53,251 bases of DNA from Flavobacteriales bacterium (lineage in GTDB: Bacteria > Bacteroidota > Bacteroidia > Flavobacteriales_C > GCA-002722245): assembly GCA_947444925.1 (NCBI GenBank), contig CANFBW010000019.1:1-53251 (forward strand), in the 5' to 3' direction. How positions within the stretch are numbered: position 1 is the stretch's first letter; each line of letters starts with the position of its first letter. Position numbers and translations under genes: made by a program. Positions 35,624 to 42,884 of this stretch are shown in pieces. Under the pieces are notes generated by a model, which worked only from the letters and a program-made list of their open reading frames with translations, searched no databases and was not told the origin of the DNA.

Positions 35624-36223
35624 TTACAACAGCGACGATAAAGACTTGCGGTCTTTTGCGCCGTGACTTTTGTACTCACTCAGCGTTAAGCCAGTAATCT
35701 GCTTAAACTGATTGCTGAGATACTGCACCGAGCTATAGCCCATCATGTAGGCAATTTCACTCAAGGAGTGCTCGTCGTAAGCAAGCAGCTCTTTAATTTT
35801 TTCAATTTTAATCAAGATTATATATTTCTCCAGTGTTGAAGAAGTTGCTTCTGAGAACAACTTGCTCAAATAGGGATACGGATGTCCAAGGCGTTCACTC
35901 AAATAATCTGAATTTCTTATGAGCGAACTTGAATTTGCACCATAGAAAACATGTTCAATCACCACCTTCTTGATCAGTTCAACCAACTTGGCACTATTGT
36001 CTTGAATGAGTTCAAATCCGTTTCTTTGAAGAATGGTATTGATAACAGCCAAACTTACCACCTGAGCATCGTAGTTGATTTCGGCTTCACCCAGTTGCAC
36101 ATTTACCACTTGAATAAAACCTGTGCGCTGCAACTCCTCAAGCACCACTTTAATACAGCTGTTGCTCACCATATTTTTGATATGCAGCACAGCATGAGTG
36201 GTAATGAAGTTGTGGTTTTGCAT
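35624..36223 (-). CDS. AraC-family regulator with degenerate metal-binding-like N-terminal domain
   Basis: The 199-residue protein has an N-terminal ferredoxin-like segment of the HMA type (about 10-75) and an AraC double helix-turn-helix (about 95-190; LSEIAYMMGYSSVQYLSNQF, TGLTLSEYK). In related Bacteroidota proteins the first part carries a NMVCxxC-like pair; here it reads NMVSNSC, so the first cysteine is replaced by Ser20 and only Cys23 remains. A metal-sensing role is thus doubtful. It is last in a minus-strand run behind a DUF5723 protein and a lipoprotein, 27 bp after the former. Confidence 0.82.
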   Translation of the reverse strand: MQNHNFITTHAVLHIKNMVSNSCIKVVLEELQRTGFIQVVNVQLGEAEINYDAQVVSLAVINTILQRNGFELIQDNSAKLVELIKKVVIEHVFYGANSSSLIRNSDYLSERLGHPYPYLSKLFSEATSSTLEKYIILIKIEKIKELLAYDEHSLSEIAYMMGYSSVQYLSNQFKQITGLTLSEYKSHGAKDRKSLSSLL

Positions 36224-36250
36224 CTTTACAATATTGCTGTAAAAGTATAT

Positions 36251-37480
36251 TTAAAACACATATGACGCCATTACAAATGCGCCTTGATTTGAAAATGAGG
36301 ACGGCGCAACGAATCCTAAAAAATCTGACGCTCCGGCACTCAACTGCACATGCGCCGCACTATACTTTGCCGCTAATCCAGCGTGCATTTGCCCGTATCC
36401 GCCATAACCACCACTCAACTCAACACTCCACAATGTTGACAAACGATAGCCGTAACTCAACATTAATTTAGGAATGTAGTTCGCCCAGTATTTATAATTC
36501 AACTCCGCCGTTAAATAGTTGTTCGCATTTAAAGGATAAAGGTACTTTCCGCGAATAGTAAATGGAAGAACCATTGTTTGACTCTTTGTTTCGCTTTTTA
36601 AATGGTCACTTGCACCTGCAACACTAATGTTGTTAAAGGTAGAGTCACTAATGGTGAATATATTGTTGATGGCCAAGCCTTCAAAATGAAAAGAAGTATC
36701 TACACTACTGTGCACGCTATGCGCGCCCCATTGCATCAAACCCAAATTCGCCAATTCAACACTGTATTGAATACCATTTTTTTTCTCCACTTTATATGCG
36801 AAATTCAAACCTAAGCCCACACCATTAAATGCAGCTAAATCACTGCGTGTGTTGTCAGAATGATAACTATTCCCCTTTAGCACGATATCTAAAAACGCAC
36901 CATTTTGCTCAGTAAACAACGAACCTTTATCTACCTTAATGTCATACCAATTTTGCCCTTTGACCACATTGAAGCCAAACTGAATGCTTTTTTTAGCAGT
37001 TGACGAATCCGTTTTTAGCGCTCGAGACAAGCCGAAGTGTAGTGATTGACTTTCCAAATACTTCACTTGTGTTTCGCTCAGATCAGCCGTTTTATTAGCG
37101 TAAGCCGCATTGCCATAAAACACCACATTAAACAAATCTCTCGTAAACTGGGTACCCAAATCAACACTATAGCCCAATCCGGCGTAAACCGACCACTGTC
37201 CAATTATCGGCTCCGAAAAATACAACACCTTACTTTCTGCCTCCACACCAAAACTATTGTTAGCACTCAAGCGATGTGCAACCTGATCTTTCAGTTCATT
37301 GTCAATAAAACCTCCATAGTAGAAATGCTCATAAAATTTTGCTGTGATGGCATTGCTGTTGATGGCATAGTTGCCCGACAATTCAATTCTAGCCTTTGTT
37401 GCACTGCTGTCTTGCGCCATTTGATTAGTTGCTGTGGCAAGAAGGAGTCCGAGACTCAATACTTTATTTATTCTCATCAT
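36251..37480 (-). CDS. DUF5723 family outer-membrane protein
   Basis: Starting at 37480 (or the adjacent ATG at 37477) gives about 409 residues with a signal peptide ending ATNQMAQ. The start of the mature protein, with SGNYAINSNAITAKFYEHFY and GGFIDNELKD, is the signature of DUF5723 proteins. The rest is a beta-barrel-like pattern of aromatic strands ending VMASYVF, with the terminal Phe usual for BAM substrates. The function of the family is unknown. It lies 10 bp after the lipoprotein gene, so the pair is probably cotranscribed. Confidence 0.78.
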   Translation of the reverse strand: MMRINKVLSLGLLLATATNQMAQDSSATKARIELSGNYAINSNAITAKFYEHFYYGGFIDNELKDQVAHRLSANNSFGVEAESKVLYFSEPIIGQWSVYAGLGYSVDLGTQFTRDLFNVVFYGNAAYANKTADLSETQVKYLESQSLHFGLSRALKTDSSTAKKSIQFGFNVVKGQNWYDIKVDKGSLFTEQNGAFLDIVLKGNSYHSDNTRSDLAAFNGVGLGLNFAYKVEKKNGIQYSVELANLGLMQWGAHSVHSSVDTSFHFEGLAINNIFTISDSTFNNISVAGASDHLKSETKSQTMVLPFTIRGKYLYPLNANNYLTAELNYKYWANYIPKLMLSYGYRLSTLWSVELSGGYGGYGQMHAGLAAKYSAAHVQLSAGASDFLGFVAPSSFSNQGAFVMASYVF

Positions 37481-37490
37481 TCTGCGTCTG

Positions 37491-39647
37491 TTATTTGAGT
37501 TTGACTTTAAAATCGAAATCACCACTCAACTTGAAATCAATTGCGTAATCACTATAAATTTTAGCGAAATCTGTTTTGGGTTGCGCCGTATTGAAATCGG
37601 CCAAAACCAATAATTTTTTGGTATTGAAAAGATTTTCGATTTTTCCCGCCGGCACCTCAAATACGATGGTAGACATCGTTTTTTCAGTAACCTTCCACTC
37701 ACCTCCCTCTTGCGCTACTGTACCCGCGGCAACCAAACCATTGACAAATAGTGAATCCATTTTTTGCATGGAAGCATCCAACATGTAAATGCTAATATTG
37801 GTTGAAAAAGGAAAGCCATTTTCAGTGATCAAAGTAAATTTAGCGCTGTTTAAGCGCTCCGACTGATCTGATTTCGCCAAAGAAAAATCCATAGTATCCG
37901 CCAGCAACAAACTGTCTGCCATAAGCGACAGTGGAATTTCCACATTCATTGTTGCTTCAAGACCTGTGGCGCTGTAAACAAAATTAGGAGGTGTAGCCAG
38001 CACTGTTTGATAAGGAATCGAAGGCAGGTCAGGATTCAATTGTGCGGTCATTTGATAATTCAATTGATTTGGAAAAATCTCCATGAAATCTTTGATGTTC
38101 GAATTCGACTTGTTGAGCGAAATCAACTTCGTAGAATACGTTATATCACCATTCACAAAAGGATCCAATGCCTTGTCAAGCATAATCGGCGCCGATGTTT
38201 CTGCATTAGTCAAAACCACCGTTTTACCTGTTTTACTGTTGTGTCCCGAAATGTTTTGAGCGTCAACCTTAAGCTTTACACCAAAACCATTTTTTACTTC
38301 TAAACTGACATTGAGATCTTCCATTTTCAGCGAACCCGATTGGTATTTATCAAACACCGACATACCCACTGTTGACGGCCCCACCTTCATCGTTTGATCA
38401 GCTACATATCCCAATACGTAAGAAGGAACAATGCCGTGTAATCCAGCATTAACATAAAAAGTATCACCCAAGGCCAAAGTCACCATTTGATTTTTACTTT
38501 TTATTTTTCCCACCAATTGCTGCACAATAGTATTAACAGTATCTGCATCGAGGTGTCCGTTTTGATTCAAATCCACATTCAATTGATTTTCTATACCAAA
38601 ACCCCTCATATTCAAATGATACCCTTTAAAAGGATAAGAATAGATGAGCGATACCTTTTCGCCAATGGGTGCCGGCGGCACAAAAGTGTCTATTTGAAAA
38701 GGAACCCCTCCAATAGAAGCACTTGGAATTTTATAACTAAAAAATATAGTATCGTTGATGCTGCTGAAAAACTCAACATTCACAGTCCCTTCCTTCACCG
38801 TCATGTCGCTCAACATCATTTTCCCTCCTGTACCCAGCATAATGCCCTGAGTTTCATTGAATACATCTTGATCGGGAAAAAAGGCAGTTGCAGTTTTGGG
38901 TTTAAGATCCCGTATTTTAATGACCGTTGTTACGGCATTGTTGGTGTCTACCAGCACGGTGCCAGGTGATGCGGCTGTATTGAGTGTTGTAATTTTACCG
39001 AGCATCTTGCTGTTAATGGTTTTACCGTCAAGCACAAAACTCATCAACTGTGATGTTCCCGCAGGAATTGGCGGAAAAGAGCCCGAAACAATAGTACTCA
39101 AGCCTACTTGATTGCTCAGTAAAAAATCCAAAGTGGTAATATCAACTTTCAATCCATTGCGAATGGTAATGTCCATGAAGCCACTTTGAACATCCATCGT
39201 TTCAAAAAAAGCACCCCCATCAATAGCAATATTCGATGAAGAAATATTGTTCAGTGCAGGAAATGAAACCATATTCCCTTGACTGGCAAGAATAATCGCA
39301 CCTAAAAACCCTTGTCCACGCGCAATACTTCCCAAAGTAATAGGATGCACCACTGAGTCGTCGGTCAAAATCAATGTGCTCAAACTTGCGCCATAGGTAA
39401 AAGTCGTATCTCTAAAGCGCAGCATTGAGTCGGTGTTGGCCGAGTACATCAATTGTTTGTAAACAACACTTACACTGTTATCATTGTTTTTTTGAGCAAG
39501 ATCAGAGCCCATTAAATCTTCAATTGACATTGACGAATGTATCAAAGGCGTAATTTCGTGTGCGTCCCATGAAGACGAACTGAGGTCCTTGCGACAAGCA
39601 CTAAACACAGCACAAAGCGCAAAAAACAAAACAATAATTTTTCTCAT
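37491..39647 (-). CDS. Large surface or periplasmic lipoprotein, hypothetical
   Basis: The 718-residue protein has a lipoprotein signal (FSAC, Cys18). The body is rich in beta strands and in Asp, Asn, Ser and Thr; segments such as LKVDAQNISGHNSKTGKTVV look like repeated immunoglobulin-like or LEA-type folds. No enzyme motif is seen. Bacteroidota often pair such a lipoprotein with a DUF5723 protein, as here. I cannot name its function. Confidence 0.7.
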   Translation of the reverse strand: MRKIIVLFFALCAVFSACRKDLSSSSWDAHEITPLIHSSMSIEDLMGSDLAQKNNDNSVSVVYKQLMYSANTDSMLRFRDTTFTYGASLSTLILTDDSVVHPITLGSIARGQGFLGAIILASQGNMVSFPALNNISSSNIAIDGGAFFETMDVQSGFMDITIRNGLKVDITTLDFLLSNQVGLSTIVSGSFPPIPAGTSQLMSFVLDGKTINSKMLGKITTLNTAASPGTVLVDTNNAVTTVIKIRDLKPKTATAFFPDQDVFNETQGIMLGTGGKMMLSDMTVKEGTVNVEFFSSINDTIFFSYKIPSASIGGVPFQIDTFVPPAPIGEKVSLIYSYPFKGYHLNMRGFGIENQLNVDLNQNGHLDADTVNTIVQQLVGKIKSKNQMVTLALGDTFYVNAGLHGIVPSYVLGYVADQTMKVGPSTVGMSVFDKYQSGSLKMEDLNVSLEVKNGFGVKLKVDAQNISGHNSKTGKTVVLTNAETSAPIMLDKALDPFVNGDITYSTKLISLNKSNSNIKDFMEIFPNQLNYQMTAQLNPDLPSIPYQTVLATPPNFVYSATGLEATMNVEIPLSLMADSLLLADTMDFSLAKSDQSERLNSAKFTLITENGFPFSTNISIYMLDASMQKMDSLFVNGLVAAGTVAQEGGEWKVTEKTMSTIVFEVPAGKIENLFNTKKLLVLADFNTAQPKTDFAKIYSDYAIDFKLSGDFDFKVKLK

Positions 39648-39804
39648 AATGTTGTAAAAAAAATAATAAAAAGAAGAAGTCCCCTTAGTATCGCAGACCT
39701 AATATAAGACAGAAAGCCTTAAAAAAGGTTGCTTGTCGTTAAGATTATCTTAAAAAAGTTGCAATAAAATTTCGTGAATTAAAAGTTTGTCGTATTTTCG
39801 CGGC

Positions 39805-39892
39805 GGAGAAGTGGCAGAGCGGTTGAATGCAACAGTCTTGAAAACTGTCGTACCGCAAGGTATCGGGGGTTCGAATCCCTCCTTCTCCGCCA
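39805..39892 (+). tRNA. tRNA-Ser (anticodon TGA)
   Basis: Acceptor GGAGAAG pairs with CTTCTCC, the anticodon stem ACAGT/ACTGT holds loop CTTGAAA (anticodon TGA), a long variable arm (GTACCGCAAGGTATC) marks a class II tRNA, and the T arm has GGTTCGAATCC. The discriminator is G at 39889 and the 3' CCA is encoded (39890-39892), unlike tRNA-Pro in this window. Confidence 0.97.
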
Positions 39893-39893
39893 A

Positions 39894-39926
39894 AAGCCCC
39901 GCATTTTATGCGGGGCTTCTTTTTTT
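39894..39926 (+). terminator. Intrinsic terminator of tRNA-Ser
   Basis: An 11-bp stem (39894-39904 with 39908-39918), rich in G:C, is followed by CTTTTTTT, directly after the tRNA's CCA. Confidence 0.92.
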
Positions 39927-40111
39927 ACATTAAGCCGCACCCTTTCAATGAACACGAATTTTCGTTGAACCACCTGTAAACACAACAATTATTGCGATTT
40001 TGGCAACAACTCCATTTTTAAGTAGCTCTAAAAAGTGAACTTCATTTTCCACTTCTTACTTGAAAGCACAGTTACCCTATTCGTTATCCTTGCGCACTGA
40101 TTTCCACGCAC

Positions 40112-40143
40112 TTGTTATAGTTGAGAATTTATCGGAACTTTGC
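40112..40143 (+). promoter_or_regulatory. Candidate promoter of the U32 peptidase-like gene
   Basis: A TTG at 40112-40114 and GAACTTTG at 40136-40143 (one mismatch to TAnnTTTG) are spaced 21 bp apart, about 47 nt before the chosen start at 40190. This also argues against the longer reading from 40121. Confidence 0.35.
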
Positions 40144-40189
40144 ACGCATATTTTACGCGAACAAAGCCTTGGTTCATACAGAAATACAC

Positions 40190-42049
40190 ATGAAAAAGAA
40201 GATAGAAATACTGGCGCCTGCAAAAGATTTGATTCACGGCATGGCTGCCATCAACAGCGGTGCTGATGCTGTGTACGTTGGCGCACCGCAATTTGGTGCG
40301 CGCTCAAATGCTACCAATTCGATTGCTGATGTTGAGGCATTGGTGAAATACGCCCATCTTTTTAACGCGCAAGTTTTTGTGGTGATCAACACCATTCTCT
40401 ACGACAACGAGCTTGAAACGTGTCGACGAATGATTTGGGATTTGTACAAAATTGGCGTTGATGCATTGATCATTCAAGACATGGCCTTGCTGGAAATGGA
40501 ACTACCTCCCATTACCTTGCACGCCAGTACGCAAGCCAACAACAGAGATGCTGCCAAAATGAAATTCCTTTCTGATGCGGGTATCAAACGCGTGGTACTC
40601 GCTCGCGAATTGAATCTCCACCAAATAAAAGAGATCAGTACAGCCACCGACGTTGAACTCGAATTCTTCGTAACTGGCGCCCTATGCGTTTCCTTCAGCG
40701 GAAACTGCTACATGAGTATCGCCAATGGCGAACGCAGCGCCAACCGTGGATCTTGTGCTCAAAACTGTCGTTTACCATACAATCTGATCGACGGAACAGG
40801 AGAAACCCTTATCAAAAACAGCCACCTTTTGTCCATCAAAGATTTCGACGTCACCGATCAAATTCCAAACTTAATTGAAGCAGGCATCACTTCATTTAAA
40901 ATTGAAGGTCGCCTCAAAGATATCGTGTACGTGAAAAACAATGTGGCTTATCTGCGCAAAAAGGTAGATGCTTTTTTAGCAACCAACGACCAATACACCA
41001 AGGCATCTTCGGGCACAACGGTTTACGGTTTCGAATCGGCCCTGGACCGCAGTTTCAACCGCGGCTATACAGACTATTTTGTAAACGAGCGTCACAATAA
41101 AATTGGCTCTTGGGAGAGTCCGAAATCAAAAGGACAATACATTGGCAAACTCATTCAAAGCAAAGGAAATACCTATGTTATTGAAAACGGAAAAATGCTG
41201 AACAATGGTGATGGACTTTGTTTCATCAACGATGAAGGTGAAGCCGATGGCATTCAAGTTAACAAAGTAGTGGACGGCATTGTGCATCCCAATATGATGA
41301 AACTGATTGCTGCCGGAACAGAAATCTACCGCAACAACGACGCCGCCTTCATAAAATCGGTGGAACGCGAAGACAGCGCTGTACGCAAAATAAGTACAAC
41401 TTTAACGCTCAGCGAAAACGAAAGCGGCTTTGAACTTTTAGTAAGCGATGAAGATGGCAATCAAAGCACAGCAACTTGTATTCATGCGAAAGAAAAAACA
41501 AAGAACAGCGAATCTATAGCCGAAAATATAAAAACGCAACTTTCAAAAACCGGCAATACGCCTTTTGTTGCCAACGCCATAGAAATACACTTCTCTGAAA
41601 ACTGGTTCCTTCCCATTTCAAAAATCAATGAAATGCGCCGAACGGTTTACGAACAATTGACGACCACACGCTTGGCAAATTACAAACGCAGAGAACAGAA
41701 AATCGTAAAAACCGATCATCCTTATCCTGTAAGCAAACTCGACTTCACCTACAACGTATCGAACAAATTGGCGCGACAATTTTATGAGCGTCACGGCGTA
41801 ACAGAAATTGAAAAAGCTTTTGAATTACAATGGGATCCTGGTAAATCTCGCGTAATGGTAACGAAGTACTGCGTGAAATACGAATTGGGAAAATGTCCGA
41901 AATACCACAAAAACACCATGGGCACCAAATTGGTTGAACCACTGACACTTCAGCACGGCGCAGTAGAATACAAATTAAAATTCAACTGCAAGCCTTGTGA
42001 AATGGAGATTTGGGAAAAAGACGCTGAACTGGAATATGAGGAGGAATAA
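40190..42049 (+). CDS. U32 family peptidase-like tRNA hydroxylation protein (TrhP/YegQ type)
   Basis: Starting at the ATG at 40190 gives 619 residues and the family N-terminus MKKKIEILAPAKDL; an earlier in-frame ATG at 40121 adds 23 residues across the candidate promoter. The U32 signature with its cysteines is present (ALCVSFSGNCYMSIANGERS ... GSCAQNCRLPY), with further cysteines near the C-terminus (KYCVKYELGKCPKYHK, FNCKPCEMEI) that probably bind an iron-sulfur cluster. Members such as E. coli TrhP act in 5-hydroxyuridine formation at the tRNA wobble base using prephenate; older annotation as protease is likely wrong. Confidence 0.88.
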   Translation: MKKKIEILAPAKDLIHGMAAINSGADAVYVGAPQFGARSNATNSIADVEALVKYAHLFNAQVFVVINTILYDNELETCRRMIWDLYKIGVDALIIQDMALLEMELPPITLHASTQANNRDAAKMKFLSDAGIKRVVLARELNLHQIKEISTATDVELEFFVTGALCVSFSGNCYMSIANGERSANRGSCAQNCRLPYNLIDGTGETLIKNSHLLSIKDFDVTDQIPNLIEAGITSFKIEGRLKDIVYVKNNVAYLRKKVDAFLATNDQYTKASSGTTVYGFESALDRSFNRGYTDYFVNERHNKIGSWESPKSKGQYIGKLIQSKGNTYVIENGKMLNNGDGLCFINDEGEADGIQVNKVVDGIVHPNMMKLIAAGTEIYRNNDAAFIKSVEREDSAVRKISTTLTLSENESGFELLVSDEDGNQSTATCIHAKEKTKNSESIAENIKTQLSKTGNTPFVANAIEIHFSENWFLPISKINEMRRTVYEQLTTTRLANYKRREQKIVKTDHPYPVSKLDFTYNVSNKLARQFYERHGVTEIEKAFELQWDPGKSRVMVTKYCVKYELGKCPKYHKNTMGTKLVEPLTLQHGAVEYKLKFNCKPCEMEIWEKDAELEYEEE

Positions 42050-42204
42050 CTTTCACTATCTCTATCCATTGCATTTAAAAAAAATAGTTTTCGTCTTCTG
42101 AACAGGGCTACCCCTTTTTCCGACAAATACATAGCGGCTATCACTGACGAATACAATCAAATAATTCCGATGCAGTGTCATATCCAAATGTAGAATTCAG
42201 CGTC

Positions 42205-42756
42205 TTAATTTGTAAAAAAGCTCCAACATTCAAAGGCCAAAACCGCTCCCAAAAAAAATGGAGTGGCAAAAACCAAAAATGAAATACTCAGCCACAACAT
42301 AAAGCTTTTGTTGTTTTGTTCTTTTCTCTGCAAATGAAGCTTAAGATCGGACACAGTCATCTTTAAAAGTTCTTCTATTGTTAAATTACTACCCAATGGA
42401 TTGCGGGAGCTTCTGCCCAGGATGAAAGCACGGTAAACTTCCTTTGGATAAAAAACCACACCGAGTCCCATCGCCCATAAAGTCAGCAACCACGGAAAAA
42501 CAAAATTTCCCCATCCACCACTGGCGATTTCCCAAGATGCGCCGGCGCTTTCACCTTTCCACGTGGTATCGTAACCGGTCAATAAATGACCAATGTCGTG
42601 AAAGCACACATTCTTTTTTCTGCTTTCGGCATTGGGAATGGGAACAGAAAAAAAACCAAATTTAATCCACGCTACTTTTTTGGTGACACCACCATCTTCT
42701 CCAAAATTATTGTCTTTGTAAAATATTGCTAGGGCGCTCTGAATGGTCAATTCCAT
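42205..42756 (-). CDS. Coq4-like membrane protein
   Basis: The start is placed at the ATG at 42756 (183 residues), as 28 further in-frame residues upstream are cysteine-rich and atypical. Residues 53-69 read HDIGHLLTGYDTTWKGE, exactly the HDxxHx11E metal motif of the Coq4 ubiquinone-biosynthesis family. Two membrane segments follow (about 86-103 and 152-174), which Coq4 proteins lack. Bacteroidota use menaquinone, so a role in ubiquinone synthesis is unlikely. The gene is divergent from hrpB. The fold call is an inference from the motif and the surrounding helices. Confidence 0.6.
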   Translation of the reverse strand: MELTIQSALAIFYKDNNFGEDGGVTKKVAWIKFGFFSVPIPNAESRKKNVCFHDIGHLLTGYDTTWKGESAGASWEIASGGWGNFVFPWLLTLWAMGLGVVFYPKEVYRAFILGRSSRNPLGSNLTIEELLKMTVSDLKLHLQRKEQNNKSFMLWLSISFLVFATPFFLGAVLAFECWSFFTN

Positions 42757-42871
42757 TGCATACTGTTTTAGGTATTCGCAGTACAAAAGTATGAATACAC
42801 AACAACAAATGCAGCTAAATATACTTGCTGTAAAAAACAATTTTCCTTTTTATCCTGACTCTTGCTTTACT

Positions 42872-42879
42872 TACCTTTG
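42872..42879 (+). promoter_or_regulatory. Candidate -7 element of hrpB (leaderless arrangement)
   Basis: TACCTTTG matches the Bacteroidota -7 consensus exactly and ends 5 bp before the ATG at 42885. Transcription would then begin at or next to the start codon. No well-spaced -33 element is seen. Confidence 0.4.
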
Positions 42880-42884
42880 TTGCA

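Noticed and set aside
39779-39988. Minus-strand reading frame with [18 protein letters not shown]
   Set aside because: It is the antisense reading of tRNA-Ser and its terminator, not a protein gene.
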